Of a stretch of DNA of 64,000 bases, positions 34,656-45,896 are shown piece by piece. Position 1 is the first letter of the stretch. Each line of letters begins with the position of its first letter. Under the pieces are notes generated by a model. It worked only from the letters and a program-made list of their open reading frames with translations. It had not been told where the DNA came from and searched no databases. Both the position numbers and the translations under genes were made by a program. The stretch spans positions 1-64,000 of the forward strand of contig JAXLRT010000015.1 of NCBI GenBank assembly GCA_046330955.1, in the 5' to 3' direction. This DNA comes from JADJPO01 sp046330955 (GTDB taxonomy: Bacteria; Actinomycetota; Actinomycetes; Actinomycetales; Kineosporiaceae).

Positions 34656-36458
34656 TCAACTCCCCGGGGCGATCCGTCCGGCGATCGGCGTCGTCCCGAA
34701 CAGGCTCTTCAGCGTCTCGGCCGGCACCGCCGGGTGCGAGACCGAGGGATACCTGGCCCCCGCCCGTGGTTGGGCGAACGCCTGCACCACGTTCAGGGTG
34801 ATCCGGTCGACCACCCGCCACGTGGCCGGCCCGATCGGCTGGGCGGGGCAGGTGTTGTCGACATGGCAGGCCCAGTAGGTGCTGCCCGCGTCGAACACCC
34901 CCGCGCCCGAGGGAGCCGAGTAGTACGACGTGGTGAACGTCGGCGAGTTGAAGGTGCCGCGACCGGTGAACACGCCCTGCAGCACGACGTCCACGTTCGG
35001 CGGATCAGCGGCGGTGGGTGCGCCCGGCCGCACCGAGTTCACCTCGTTGCCGGCCATCCGCGCGATCACCGCGCCCTCGGTCAAGCCGGTGCCCTGCAGC
35101 AGCCACGAATCGGCGTGCATCACCCGCGAGGGTCCGTAGACGCTGACCCCCGAGAACCGCGAGCCGGCCAGCTGGCTCTGATCGCGCCGCAGCGGCGGAT
35201 CGGTCCAGCGGACGGTGGCGGCCAAGGGATCGGCGGCGGCCAGCGGGTCGAGTGCCGCCTGCCGGTACACCGTCTGGGTCACCGCCCGGCCGTCGAGATC
35301 CCGCTCGATCCGCAGGTGCCAGTACACCTGGTTGCCGCCGAGGAAGGCGATGTTGACCCCGGCGTTGCGGGCGGCCTCGACCCCGTCGTAGAGCCGCGTC
35401 GTCCAGTACTCGCTGTGCCCCGGCACGATCAGCCCGTTGGGGCGCAGCAGGGTCGAGGGGTGGGCGTCGGCCTCGGTCGTCGTGGTGTACGTGACCGGCA
35501 GGCCGTGCCGGGCCAGGTAGCGCACCAGCGGCAGGTCCATCGTGGCCAGCTGCTGCAACCCGGTGCCGATCAGCGGCCGGGTCACCGCGACGGTGTACGC
35601 GCGCTCGTCGAACTCGGTCACCTCGTCGCCTCGTCCGCCGTACTGGCTCGCGCCCCCCATGCCGTTGTACGCCTGCCAGGTGGTGTCCCCCGCCAGGAAC
35701 AGCAGCGGGGACGCCGCGGCGTCGGCGCGCACCACCAGCGGAGCCACCTGCCCGGACGCCGCCCCGTCGGGGACGGCCGCGATCAGGTAGAAGCCCGGCG
35801 TCCAGGACGGCGGGATGGTCAGCGACGCCGTCGCCGGCCAATCGAGCGTGATGCTGTGGGCAGCGCCGGCCGTCGCCTCCGGGGACGCCCCGACCTCACG
35901 GGTCGGGGCGACGATCGGCTGCGACTGCCAGACCAGCCGGGCTCCGGCGCCGCCGTACCAGCCCACCCGGTAGGCCCGCAGCCGGACGCCGCCGCCGTGG
36001 CCGCCGAGGTGCACCCCGACGCGGGCGCCGCAGGTGGTGCTCGAGGAGTCGAGGTAGATCTGCACCGGCCAGTGCGCGCGCCGATCGAGGCTGGGCTGCC
36101 AGGCGCCGGTGCCGGGCAGGGCGTTCTCGGCCCGAACCCCGGCCGGGGTCAGCGCCCGATCAGCCGCGGCCCGGCAGGCCGGGCTCACGGCGGGCAGCGG
36201 GTCGAGGTCCGCCGGCATCGGCACGGTGAGTGAATCGGCGTAGGTGTGCACGCCGTCGTCCGGACTGATCGTGGCCTGACCCGTCGCGCCGGTCGTGCCG
36301 GTGGACGATGGCGTCGCGTGCGACGTCCCGGCCGAGAACTCGTTCGGCACCAGGGCCGCCGCCACGCCCCCGGCTCCGGTCAGCAACACCCCGATCGCGG
36401 CGGTGATCCAGAACCGCTTCGACACCCCTCGGGGGCGTTCGGCACGATCGGTCGGCAT
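34656..36458 (-). CDS. Secreted N,N-dimethylformamidase beta-subunit-like protein, paralogue 2
   Basis: 600 residues from ATG 36458. MPTDRAERPRGVSKRFWITA then AIGVLLTGAGGVAAALV is a signal peptide or N-terminal anchor. The same landmarks as paralogue 1 appear at the same positions: LRAYRVGWYGGAGARLVWQS, YNGMGGASQYGGRG, VPGHSEYWTTRLYDGVEAAR, NAGVNIAFLGGNQVYWHLRI, TFTTSYYSAPSGAGVFDAGS and TYWACHVDNTCP. The two proteins have equal length and align end to end without a visible large gap. Both belong to the DMFase-beta-like secreted family of unknown substrate. The CHVD.(S/T)CP Cys pair could form a disulfide outside the cell. Confidence 0.72.
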   Translation of the reverse strand: MPTDRAERPRGVSKRFWITAAIGVLLTGAGGVAAALVPNEFSAGTSHATPSSTGTTGATGQATISPDDGVHTYADSLTVPMPADLDPLPAVSPACRAAADRALTPAGVRAENALPGTGAWQPSLDRRAHWPVQIYLDSSSTTCGARVGVHLGGHGGGVRLRAYRVGWYGGAGARLVWQSQPIVAPTREVGASPEATAGAAHSITLDWPATASLTIPPSWTPGFYLIAAVPDGAASGQVAPLVVRADAAASPLLFLAGDTTWQAYNGMGGASQYGGRGDEVTEFDERAYTVAVTRPLIGTGLQQLATMDLPLVRYLARHGLPVTYTTTTEADAHPSTLLRPNGLIVPGHSEYWTTRLYDGVEAARNAGVNIAFLGGNQVYWHLRIERDLDGRAVTQTVYRQAALDPLAAADPLAATVRWTDPPLRRDQSQLAGSRFSGVSVYGPSRVMHADSWLLQGTGLTEGAVIARMAGNEVNSVRPGAPTAADPPNVDVVLQGVFTGRGTFNSPTFTTSYYSAPSGAGVFDAGSTYWACHVDNTCPAQPIGPATWRVVDRITLNVVQAFAQPRAGARYPSVSHPAVPAETLKSLFGTTPIAGRIAPGS

Positions 36459-36540
36459 GGGGACAGTCTCTGACCTTTGTCCGTTTCCCTGCCTGAAGCA
36501 GGGCTCAACGATGTCGGGCGTGGCGCGGCAAGGCTCGGTG

Positions 36541-36554
36541 GAGTGATCGGCTGA

Positions 36555-36560
<6 letters not shown>
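36541..36560. terminator. Palindrome at the end of the M3 peptidase gene
   Basis: GAGTGATC-GGCT-GATCACTC has perfect 8-bp arms (36541-36548, 36553-36560) and overlaps the stop codon of the peptidase gene. It may be a terminator or operator. There is no T-tract. Confidence 0.4.
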
Positions 36561-38531
<1,971 letters not shown>

Positions 38532-38608
38532 CGCTGCACTCTACGGCCATGGTCAACAGGGACGGCCCGGGCAGATTGGCGTCGTCGACCACCCTGTGGT
38601 GGGGCGAA

Positions 38609-40333
38609 TCAACCGCTCGGGGCGAGCGCCACGTCCCCGATCACCCGGTTGCGCCCCGAGGCCTTGGCCTCGTAGAGATGGGCGTCGGCCCGCCCGAGCA
38701 GCGACCGCTGGGTGTCCTCGGCAGCGGCCAATGCCGCCCCCACCGAGATCGTGACCGCGAGCCCCGGTGCCAGCTCCTCCCAGGGATGGTTCTGTACCGC
38801 GCGACGCAGCTCCTCGAGCGCGCCGACCGCCGCCGCCGGCGAGTGGTCCCAGCGGATGATCACGAACTCCTCACCGCCCAACCGGGCGGCGAACGAGGGC
38901 AGCTCGCCTGTCGAGCCCGCTGCGGTGGTCAGGTGATCGGCCAGTCGACGGAGGACTTTGTCGCCCACGTCGTGCGAGAAGGTGTCGTTGACGCGCTTGA
39001 AGTGATCGACATCCACGACGGCAGCCACCAGGACGGCGTCCCCGTCACCAGCCGCTGCGGTCGCCACCTTGGTCAGGTAGTGCGGCAGCCGCTCGTCGAC
39101 GAAGCGCCGGTTGGGGATTCCGGTCAGCGGGTCGGTGCGTGCCTGGGCACGGAAGCGTTCGGCCTCGCGCCGAGCCTCGGCGGTCTCGAACAGGGCCTGC
39201 CGGGTTCGGGCTGCCGCCTCCTGCTGTTTCGATCGCCGCTGCTGTGCCTCGGTGTGGAACACACAGTGGGTCCGGTAGGCGGATTCGAAGTCGCCCTGGG
39301 CGGCGAACACCCGGGCTCGGACGGCGAGCGACTGCACCCGGACGCCGTCCAGCCCCCGTTCCTGGCAGATCGCCAGGCAGGCCTCGACGCGTTCGGCGGC
39401 CAGGTCCGGACGTCCGGCGGCGAGCAGCACCTCGGCGTGGGTCAGGATGAGGTCGGCCGGGGTCGACACCTGGGAATCGCCTTGTTCTCGCAGCAACCGA
39501 TGGCCGAGGTCGATGATCGAGAGGGCTTCGTCGATGCGGCCTGCTACCAGGTAGGCGCGGGCAATGGTGTCGGCGATGTCGGCATTCAGGTCGCCATCGG
39601 CCTCGGCGGCGGCACGCAGCCGCTCGGCAGCGGCCACCGCCGCCGAGGGCTCGCCGAGGTCGTACTCCAGGAAGGCCAGGTTGTTCAGCACGGTGATGCG
39701 CATGTACTCGTCACCGACCGCGGCGAAGACCTGCTCTGCCTCGAGATAGCGTTCGCGCGCCCGGTCGACCGTCTCGGTGGCAGCGAGCGCGTCCGCCAGT
39801 CGCAGCAGGTGGACGCCGCGTTCCCGCGTCGGCTCCAGGTCGTCCAGCAGGTCGATGCTCCGCACCGCATGGTCGAGGGCTGCCACGGTGTCGCCGATGC
39901 CCTCGAACACCGAGGACAGCACCAGGTGAGCGCGAGCCTGCAGGCGACGATGTCCGGTGGACTCGGACCAGGCGTGCACCTCGGTGGCCCGCTGGGCCGC
40001 GTCGGCGACGTCGCCCTGCCGGTGGAGCATGTCCGCCACGATCAGACGCGCTCGCTGATGCTGCAGTCCCCCGGTCGCGGCAGTGACGACCTCGAGTTCG
40101 CGAGCGTGGGCGAGCCGACCCTCGACACCGCTCGACCTCACGCGCTCCAGCTCGGTCAGACGTGCATCCAGGTCCGCCTCTGCCGGGGTCGGCGGGTCCG
40201 CCGGCCGTTGCTCCGGGATCGGGGGCATATCGATGTCGTCGACCCGGTGATCATTTGTCTTGAGCCGCTGGGCCGGGCGGGGCGTCGAATGGGGTATCCC
40301 GGGCGCGGCGTCGGCGGCGTGGTGATCCGCCAT
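38609..40333 (-). CDS. TPR-repeat diguanylate cyclase (GGDEF domain)
   Basis: 574 residues from ATG 40333; ATG 40228 (MPPIPEQRPADPP) is a possible shorter start, and neither has a strong ribosome site. Residues about 70-370 are tandem helical TPR-like repeats (RLIVADMLHRQGDVADAAQR, LNNLAFLEYDLGEPSAAVAA and similar). After a coiled-coil linker, the GGDEF domain starts ARTDPLTGIPNRRFVDERLP, contains VVDVDHFKRVNDTFSHDVGD and has the active motif RLGGEEF. GGEEF is a functional variant, so c-di-GMP synthesis from GTP is expected. There is no EAL domain, and the TPR part may bind a partner. Cytoplasmic. Confidence 0.9.
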   Translation of the reverse strand: MADHHAADAAPGIPHSTPRPAQRLKTNDHRVDDIDMPPIPEQRPADPPTPAEADLDARLTELERVRSSGVEGRLAHARELEVVTAATGGLQHQRARLIVADMLHRQGDVADAAQRATEVHAWSESTGHRRLQARAHLVLSSVFEGIGDTVAALDHAVRSIDLLDDLEPTRERGVHLLRLADALAATETVDRARERYLEAEQVFAAVGDEYMRITVLNNLAFLEYDLGEPSAAVAAAERLRAAAEADGDLNADIADTIARAYLVAGRIDEALSIIDLGHRLLREQGDSQVSTPADLILTHAEVLLAAGRPDLAAERVEACLAICQERGLDGVRVQSLAVRARVFAAQGDFESAYRTHCVFHTEAQQRRSKQQEAAARTRQALFETAEARREAERFRAQARTDPLTGIPNRRFVDERLPHYLTKVATAAAGDGDAVLVAAVVDVDHFKRVNDTFSHDVGDKVLRRLADHLTTAAGSTGELPSFAARLGGEEFVIIRWDHSPAAAVGALEELRRAVQNHPWEELAPGLAVTISVGAALAAAEDTQRSLLGRADAHLYEAKASGRNRVIGDVALAPSG

Positions 40334-40385
40334 GTCAGGCCGTCACCGCAGGCAGTCGCGTCGTGCCATGACGTAGGCCGTGACG

Positions 40386-41213
40386 TCACGCCGCCAGGGA
40401 CGCCACGGCGACGGCGAGGGTCGCGGCGATCTCGCCGAGGCCGATCCGGGCCGGCCGCGGCGGCGGCGTCAACCGGGGCACCCAGGCCGCCCGGGCGGCG
40501 AGCAGGGCGAACACGGCGACCACCCACCACGAGATGCCGAGATGTCCGTGTTCGGCCGATCGGGATGCGCTGACCATGACCGCCGCGGCCGCGGCAGCCA
40601 CAAACGCCAGGTGGCAGCCGATGCTCAGGCGGCGAAAGGCTTCGTCCCCCCGTTCGCGGATGAGCGACTTGACGTAGAAGACGGTGCCGGCGAAGTAGGC
40701 AGCCTGGGTCGCGGCCAACAGCCCGGCCCGCCGCCAGTCCGTACCGCCGCCGGCGTCGTAGGCGACGAGCGTCATCAGCGCGGAGCCCACCGACGTCGAC
40801 AGTCCACTGAGCAGGGACCGGTCGGTGCGCCGGGCCGAGGACCACAATCCGACGGCCAGCGGCACCGCGAACGCAGGCACCCAGCGGACCAGGCGCGGCT
40901 CGACCACCACGACGATCACGCCGAGCACCGCCGCCGCGGCCCCGTAGGCGATGACCGGCGGACGGTGACGCGGCCGCCGTGAGGCCTTGAGCCACAGTCC
41001 GGTGGCGAAGAAGGCGAAGTACCCGACGAACCAGAAGACGCCCAGTGGCAGATGGACCCAGGCCGGGCCGGCGGCCAGGGCGCCGACCAGCAATGGACTG
41101 GCCAGCATCGCCCAGGCACCGTGCTGGTTGGGAATCCAGCCGGGTGCTCGACGGCGGGCGGGAGGTGGCGGGCTCACGCGAACACGGTCCACGTCGAAGC
41201 CCTGCTCGTTCAC
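40386..41213 (-). CDS. YwiC-like multi-pass membrane protein
   Basis: 275 residues from GTG 41213. PGWIPNQHGAWAMLASPLLV is the signature start of the YwiC-like family, followed by about eight membrane helices (WFVGYFAFFATGLWLKASRR, AVLGVIVVVVEPRLVRWVPA, FAGTVFYVKSLIRERG). YFAGTVFYVKSLIRER is the second conserved region. Function unknown. Members are often found near nitrate/nitrite or energy genes in other genomes, but that context is absent here. The start codon overlaps the upstream 70-residue gene by GTGA, so the pair is coupled. Confidence 0.82.
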   Translation of the reverse strand: MNEQGFDVDRVRVSPPPPARRRAPGWIPNQHGAWAMLASPLLVGALAAGPAWVHLPLGVFWFVGYFAFFATGLWLKASRRPRHRPPVIAYGAAAAVLGVIVVVVEPRLVRWVPAFAVPLAVGLWSSARRTDRSLLSGLSTSVGSALMTLVAYDAGGGTDWRRAGLLAATQAAYFAGTVFYVKSLIRERGDEAFRRLSIGCHLAFVAAAAAAVMVSASRSAEHGHLGISWWVVAVFALLAARAAWVPRLTPPPRPARIGLGEIAATLAVAVASLAA

Positions 41214-41422
41214 CGGCTCACCGTAACGCGGCTGCGGGACGGCGCGACCGCCGCCGTCGTGCGCCCGGCCGCCACCGTGACCGCTCGCCCGAGCGCCTGC
41301 GCCGCGGGCTGATCCAGCGGGCTGGCGGCCAGGGCGCCGATCAGGGCCAGTGGGTCGTTCGCGAGTGCCGGCTCGGGTCGCCGGTGGCGCGCGGTGCCGG
41401 CCGTCGTGATCTCGGGGGGCAT
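41210..41422 (-). CDS. 70-residue hypothetical protein coupled to the YwiC-like gene
   Basis: ATG 41422 has an excellent AGGAGGGG ribosome site. The product, MPPEITTAGTARHRRPEPAL then LALIGALAASPLDQPAAQAL and a basic Ser-rich tail, has no recognised domain. Its stop overlaps the GTG of the next gene, and it is divergent from the sigma-like gene at 41583. Both points support it as real. Confidence 0.5.
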   Translation of the reverse strand: MPPEITTAGTARHRRPEPALANDPLALIGALAASPLDQPAAQALGRAVTVAAGRTTAAVAPSRSRVTVSR

Positions 41423-41582
41423 GTCCCCTCCTGCCTCGTGATGTGCTGTCCTCGAAGAAGGCGGTCGAGGCGCGTGGCTGTGACCGAATCGAGGGACCCG
41501 ATTTCGGATTCCCGGTCGGCCAGGGCACTGGGCAAGACATCGGGCAAGGGTTTGGGCAAGGGTCGTCCGAGACGGTCGACGC

Positions 41583-42446
41583 GTGCTCACCCACGATGCC
41601 GCCGAGACCCTCACCTCCCCCTATCGCCGTCACGACGACGCCCAGGGGCGCTACTCCACGGCGATCGAGCGCCGCCTGGCCGAGGAATGGGTGCGGCTCA
41701 ACCGCGACCCGGCCGCCGTCTTGGTGGTGCAGCGCTGGGCGCGGCGTCGTCCGGTGCTGCGCGGCGCGGTTCGGCCCGCCGATCTCGTCGACGCCATCGA
41801 CGCGGGTACCCCGCAGGCCAAGGACGAGCTGCTGGGTGCCCTGCTCGGGTTGTTCCTCGACGGCCAGACGTTGGCCGGTCGGGTCGTGCTGCAGGCCATG
41901 CTGCCCAAGCTCGCCAGCTTCGCCTTCCGGGATGTCGCCCGCTCGGGGGCGTCCCTCGACGAGCGATTCCAGCTGGCCCTGGGCGAGTTCTGGCAGGCGG
42001 CCGGCGAGTACCCGCTGGCTCGGCGAGGCAGTCGCGTCGCCGCCAATCTGGCCATGGAGACGCTGCACCGGCTGCTCGCGGCGGGCCGTCCCGCCGACCT
42101 CCCGGTGGATCCGCTGACGATGGTCGAGGGCGGCCGCGCCCTGGTCGAGGGTGCGGCGATGCCCCCCGAGGCGGCCGTGGTCGTGGCGGACCTCGACCCG
42201 GACTGTTCACTGGCCGAGCTGCTGCACTGGGCGGTCGAGCGCAACGTCATCTCGCCGGACGACGCCCGGCTGCTGATCGAGGTCTACGCACCGCCGTCCC
42301 GCCGGTCCGGTACCTATCGCGACGTGGCTCGGACGTATCGCGAGCTGGCCGAGCGCACCGGAACCAGCGTTGCGGCGTTGCGGCAACGCGTTCACCGGGC
42401 ACGGGCCCGCCTCGGGGTGGCGGCCCGGCTCGCGGTGATCGCGTGA
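41583..42446 (+). CDS. Sigma-factor-like HTH protein of unknown role
   Basis: 287 residues from GTG 41583. The C-terminus YRDVARTYRELAERTGTSVA then ALRQRVHRARARLGVAAR is a sigma region-4-like helix-turn-helix. The N-terminal two thirds are helical (AEEWVRLNRDPAAVLVVQRW, LGALLGLFLDGQTLAGRVVL) and do not contain a clear sigma region 2 promoter-melting motif. It may be a DNA-binding regulator rather than a true sigma factor. The upstream 160 nt to the divergent small gene hold three GGGCAAG repeats (about 41528-41560). Confidence 0.55.
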   Translation: MLTHDAAETLTSPYRRHDDAQGRYSTAIERRLAEEWVRLNRDPAAVLVVQRWARRRPVLRGAVRPADLVDAIDAGTPQAKDELLGALLGLFLDGQTLAGRVVLQAMLPKLASFAFRDVARSGASLDERFQLALGEFWQAAGEYPLARRGSRVAANLAMETLHRLLAAGRPADLPVDPLTMVEGGRALVEGAAMPPEAAVVVADLDPDCSLAELLHWAVERNVISPDDARLLIEVYAPPSRRSGTYRDVARTYRELAERTGTSVAALRQRVHRARARLGVAARLAVIA

Positions 42447-42472
42447 CCGTGGCAGGCGTGTCAGGGCGTGGG

Positions 42473-43867
42473 TCAGGCCGTCAGTTCGGCGGCCAACTCC
42501 TCGAACGCGCTGATGAAGGCGTCGCAGTCGGCGATGGTGTGCTGCACCGACAACGTCCACTCCTCCTCGCGACCCGGGGTCATGAACACGCCACGGTTCA
42601 TGTTGAACAGCCAGGCCAGGTCGGCGAGCTCGCCGTCCTGGTTCTGCTTGAAGCTCTCGTAATCGACGATCTTGCTGGGCGAGAACGTGACGCAGCCCTT
42701 CGAGGCCACCCCGATTGCGTACCCCGGCAGGTTGTACTTGTCGATCACGGCCTGGCAGCCGCTCACCATGTGGTCGTTCAGGGTGTCCAGGTGGGTGTAG
42801 GCCTCCGGGGTCATCACCTCGAACAGGCTCGCCCGGGCCGCGGCGACGCCGAGCGGGTTGCCGTTGTAGGTGCCGACCTGGAACACGCTGCCGTTCTCGA
42901 CGACCTCGAACACCTCCTCGCTGCCGCCGATGGCGCCCAGCGGCAGGCCGGCCCCGAGCGCCTTGGCCAGGGTGACCATGTCGGGGGTGACCCCGAACCG
43001 CTCGGTGGCCCCGCCCGCGGCGATGCACAGCCCGGTCTTGACCTCGTCGAAGATCAGGATGATCCCGTGCTTGCGGGTGATCTCGCGGACCGCCTGCAGG
43101 TACCCGGGCTCGGGCAGCACGATGCCGAGGTTCATCATCGCGGCTTCCATGATCACGCAGGCCGGCTTGCGGCCCTCGGCGATCAGGCGTTCGATCCGGC
43201 GCTCCATGGCGGCGGCGTCGTTGAACGGCACCGGGACGGTCATGTCGGCCACCGACTGCGGGATGCCCGCGCCGTAGGGCAGCGAGGCGAGGTTGTCGCG
43301 GTCGCCGATCGCCCCGTACGGCACCCCGATCGAGACCATCACGTAGTCGTGGTGCCCGTGGTAGGAGCCGAAGATCTTGACGATGGTCTCGTTCCCGGTC
43401 GCCGCGCGGGCGATCCGGATCGCGTCCATCGTGGCCTCGGAGCCGGAGTTGACGTAGCGCCAGCGCGGCAGGCCCCAGCGACGCTGGAGCTCCTCGGCGA
43501 CCACGACGGCGTCCTTGGTGGGCGCGGCGAAGTGGGTGCCCGAGTCGAGCCGGTTGCGCACCGCGGCCGAGATCGCCGGGTGGGCGTGACCCTGCACCAT
43601 CGAGCCGAAGCCGTTGTGGAAGTCGGACATCCGGTTGCCGTCGACGTCCCACACCGCGGCGCCGGAGCCCCGCTCCAGGTAGATCGGCCACGGGTCACGC
43701 ATCTGGTAGGACGACGCCACGCCCGCGGAGAGCGTCTGGCGCGCCCGCTCGTACATCAGGCGGGAGCCCTGCGTGCGGTCGTCCAGCCGCGCCGCCTCAC
43801 GGGCTGTGAGCTCGGCGATCCGTGCACGGTCCACCGTGACCGGAGTACGTCCTGTTGTTGCAGTCAT
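42473..43867 (-). CDS. Class III PLP aminotransferase, glutamate-1-semialdehyde aminomutase-like
   Basis: 464 residues from ATG 43867, which has AAGGGGCGATC before it. The fold type I, class III signature is clear: RYVNSGSEATMDAIRIARAA (about 140), FGSYHGHHDYV, ILIFDEVKTGLCIAAGGATE and TLAKALGAGLPLGAIGG with the PLP-binding Lys. The SGSEATM and SYHGHHD sequences are closest to the glutamate-1-semialdehyde aminomutase branch. However, there are no heme genes nearby, and the length is above that of HemL, so it may be an omega-aminotransferase. No substrate is assigned. Confidence 0.82.
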   Translation of the reverse strand: MTATTGRTPVTVDRARIAELTAREAARLDDRTQGSRLMYERARQTLSAGVASSYQMRDPWPIYLERGSGAAVWDVDGNRMSDFHNGFGSMVQGHAHPAISAAVRNRLDSGTHFAAPTKDAVVVAEELQRRWGLPRWRYVNSGSEATMDAIRIARAATGNETIVKIFGSYHGHHDYVMVSIGVPYGAIGDRDNLASLPYGAGIPQSVADMTVPVPFNDAAAMERRIERLIAEGRKPACVIMEAAMMNLGIVLPEPGYLQAVREITRKHGIILIFDEVKTGLCIAAGGATERFGVTPDMVTLAKALGAGLPLGAIGGSEEVFEVVENGSVFQVGTYNGNPLGVAAARASLFEVMTPEAYTHLDTLNDHMVSGCQAVIDKYNLPGYAIGVASKGCVTFSPSKIVDYESFKQNQDGELADLAWLFNMNRGVFMTPGREEEWTLSVQHTIADCDAFISAFEELAAELTA

Positions 43868-43954
43868 GATCGCCCCTTGGGTTGGGTCCTTGCGGCGGAA
43901 GGGTACCCGTCCGGTGCCGGCGCGGGCCGGATCGCCCGTAGCCTGGTGAGCACG

Positions 43955-45790
43955 ATGACGACCGCACCTGACGACGACCCGCTGACCACCTTCTCCGACC
44001 TGGGCCTGGACGAGCGCGTGCTGCGCGCCCTGGTCGACGTCGGCTACGAGAACCCCTCCCGCATCCAGGCGGCGACGATCCCGGCGCTGCTGAGCGGGCG
44101 TCACGTGGTGGGCCTGGCCCAGACCGGCACCGGCAAGACCGCTGCCTTCGCGGCGCCGATCCTGTCGCGTCTGGATCCGACCCAACGGGCACCGCAGGCC
44201 CTGGTGCTGGCCCCCACCCGTGAACTGGCGCTGCAGGTGTGCGAGGCCTTCGCCCGCTACGCCGCGCACCTGCCCGGGGTGCACGTGGTGCCGATCTACG
44301 GTGGCGCGAGCTACGGCGCCCAGCTGTCGGCGCTGCGCCGCGGCGCTCACATCGTGGTGGGCACGCCGGGTCGGGTGATCGATCACCTGAACCGCGGCAC
44401 ACTCGACCTGCACCAATTGCGGTTCCTGGTGCTGGACGAGGCCGACGAGATGCTGCAGATGGGCTTCCAGGAAGACGTCGAGACGATCCTGGCGACCACG
44501 CCGGACGCCAAGCAGGTGGCGCTGTTCTCGGCCACCATGCCGCCGCAGATCCGTCGGATGGCCGGCCGCTATCTCACCGACGCCGAGGAGATCACGGTTC
44601 GCGGCAAGACCATGACCGCCGCGAACACCCGGCAGCGATACCTGTTGGTCGGCCACCACGAGAAGCTCGACGCCCTGACCCGGGTGATCGAGATCGAGCC
44701 CTTCGAGGCGATGATCGTCTTCGTGCGGACCAAGTCGGCCACCGAGGACCTCGCCGGCCGGTTGCGCGCCCGAGGGTTGTCGGCCGCTGCGATCAACGGC
44801 GACCTGGCGCAGGCCCAGCGTGAACGGACCATCGGCGAGCTCAAGAGCGGTGCCCTCGACATCCTGGTGGCGACCGATGTCGCGGCCCGCGGCCTGGACG
44901 TCGATCGCATCACGCACGTGGTCAACTTCGACATCCCGCAGGACAGTGAGTCCTACGTCCACCGCATCGGTCGCACCGGCCGGGCCGGGCGGTCCGGTGA
45001 TGCCCTGCTGTTCGTCACCCCCCGCGAGAAGCACCTGCTCGCCTCGATCGAGCGGGCAACCCGGCAGCCGATCACCGAGATGCCGTTGCCGTCGGCGGAG
45101 GACGTCAACACCACCCGGGTCGCCCGCTTCGCCGATTCCCTCACCGAGCACCTGGGCGCCGCGGCCGCCGGACACGGGCCGGCCCAGGCCGAGCTCGCGA
45201 CGTTCAAGACCCTGATCGCCGAGTATGCCGCCGAACACGATGCCGATCTGTTGGACGTCGCCGCCGCCCTCGCGGTCATGTCCCGTGACGGGTCCCGCTT
45301 CCTGCTGCCGCCGGATCCGCCCCGGTCCGTCCGCAAGGAGACCCTGCGCAAGGAGACACCACGTAAGGACGGCGCGCGTCCGGAGGGCCGGCGCAGGGAG
45401 GCCCCGGCCAGGGTGGCCGGCGTCAAACGTCCCCGCGGCGAGGTCGCCATGGCCACCTACCGGATCGCGGTCGGTCGCCGGCAGAAGGTGCAGCCCGGCG
45501 CCATCGTCGGGGCCATCGCCAACGAGGGCGGGCTGAGCCGGGCCGACTTCGGGCACATCGACATCCGGGCAGACCACTCTTTGGTCGAGTTGCCGGCGAC
45601 CCTGCCCGAGGGCACCGCGGAGGCCTTGTCGGCCACCCGGATCTCGGGCAAGTTGATCGGCCTGAGCCGCGTGGACGAGCCGCCCGCCCTTTCCCGGACG
45701 CCGCGTCGTCCGAGCCGGCCGGCTCCGCAGGCCCGCCCGACCACCTCGCCGCGCAAGCCCCGCCACGGTCGCCCTCGCCCCACCCCGTAG
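43955..45790 (+). CDS. DEAD-box ATP-dependent RNA helicase with C-terminal RNA-binding domain
   Basis: 611 residues from ATG 43955 (SD GGTGAG at 43945-43950; GTG 43946 is an alternative). The helicase core has the Q motif FSDLGLDERVLRALVDVGYE, AQTGTGKT (I), PTRELA (Ia), VLDEADEML (II), SATM (III), VFVRTK (IV) and HRIGRTGRAG (VI). A charged Arg/Lys linker (about 450-500) leads to a DbpA/CsdA-type RNA-binding domain (TYRIAVGRRQKVQPGAIVGA then SRADFGHIDIRADHSLVELP). This is the DeaD/CsdA layout used in ribosome assembly and cold-shock RNA remodelling. A basic Arg-Pro tail ends the protein. Confidence 0.92.
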   Translation: MTTAPDDDPLTTFSDLGLDERVLRALVDVGYENPSRIQAATIPALLSGRHVVGLAQTGTGKTAAFAAPILSRLDPTQRAPQALVLAPTRELALQVCEAFARYAAHLPGVHVVPIYGGASYGAQLSALRRGAHIVVGTPGRVIDHLNRGTLDLHQLRFLVLDEADEMLQMGFQEDVETILATTPDAKQVALFSATMPPQIRRMAGRYLTDAEEITVRGKTMTAANTRQRYLLVGHHEKLDALTRVIEIEPFEAMIVFVRTKSATEDLAGRLRARGLSAAAINGDLAQAQRERTIGELKSGALDILVATDVAARGLDVDRITHVVNFDIPQDSESYVHRIGRTGRAGRSGDALLFVTPREKHLLASIERATRQPITEMPLPSAEDVNTTRVARFADSLTEHLGAAAAGHGPAQAELATFKTLIAEYAAEHDADLLDVAAALAVMSRDGSRFLLPPDPPRSVRKETLRKETPRKDGARPEGRRREAPARVAGVKRPRGEVAMATYRIAVGRRQKVQPGAIVGAIANEGGLSRADFGHIDIRADHSLVELPATLPEGTAEALSATRISGKLIGLSRVDEPPALSRTPRRPSRPAPQARPTTSPRKPRHGRPRPTP

Positions 45791-45810
45791 CTCTCGGTCA
45801 CCACCATCCT

Positions 45811-45896
45811 GAGCGCAATGTCACCTTGCACTCGAGGTCGGCGAGCACGATGTCACGTTGCGCTCGCCAGACGAGCGTGATGTCACGTTGCGCTCG
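45811..45896. repeat. Three tandem 24-nt palindromic units
   Basis: Units at 45811-45834, 45843-45866 and 45873-45896 share GAGCNNNATGTCAC(C/G)TTGC(A/G)CTCG. Each is nearly self-complementary (GAGCGCAA/TTGCGCTC arms around TGTCACG), so each can fold alone. Spacing is 32 and 30 nt. They lie between the convergent helicase and phosphate-transporter genes. Confidence 0.8.

Noticed and set aside
38532..38608. Small gene between peptidase and cyclase genes
   Set aside because: The 77-nt gap has only a weak CCACC/GGTGG stem and no ribosome site with a start codon.
42473..45766. Single 1097-codon minus-strand frame
   Set aside because: Only the part from 43867 down is a gene (aminotransferase). 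The upstream part is the antisense shadow of the DEAD-box helicase.
45811..45896. CRISPR array
   Set aside because: Only three units with 6-9 nt between them, each a palindrome, and no cas genes nearby.
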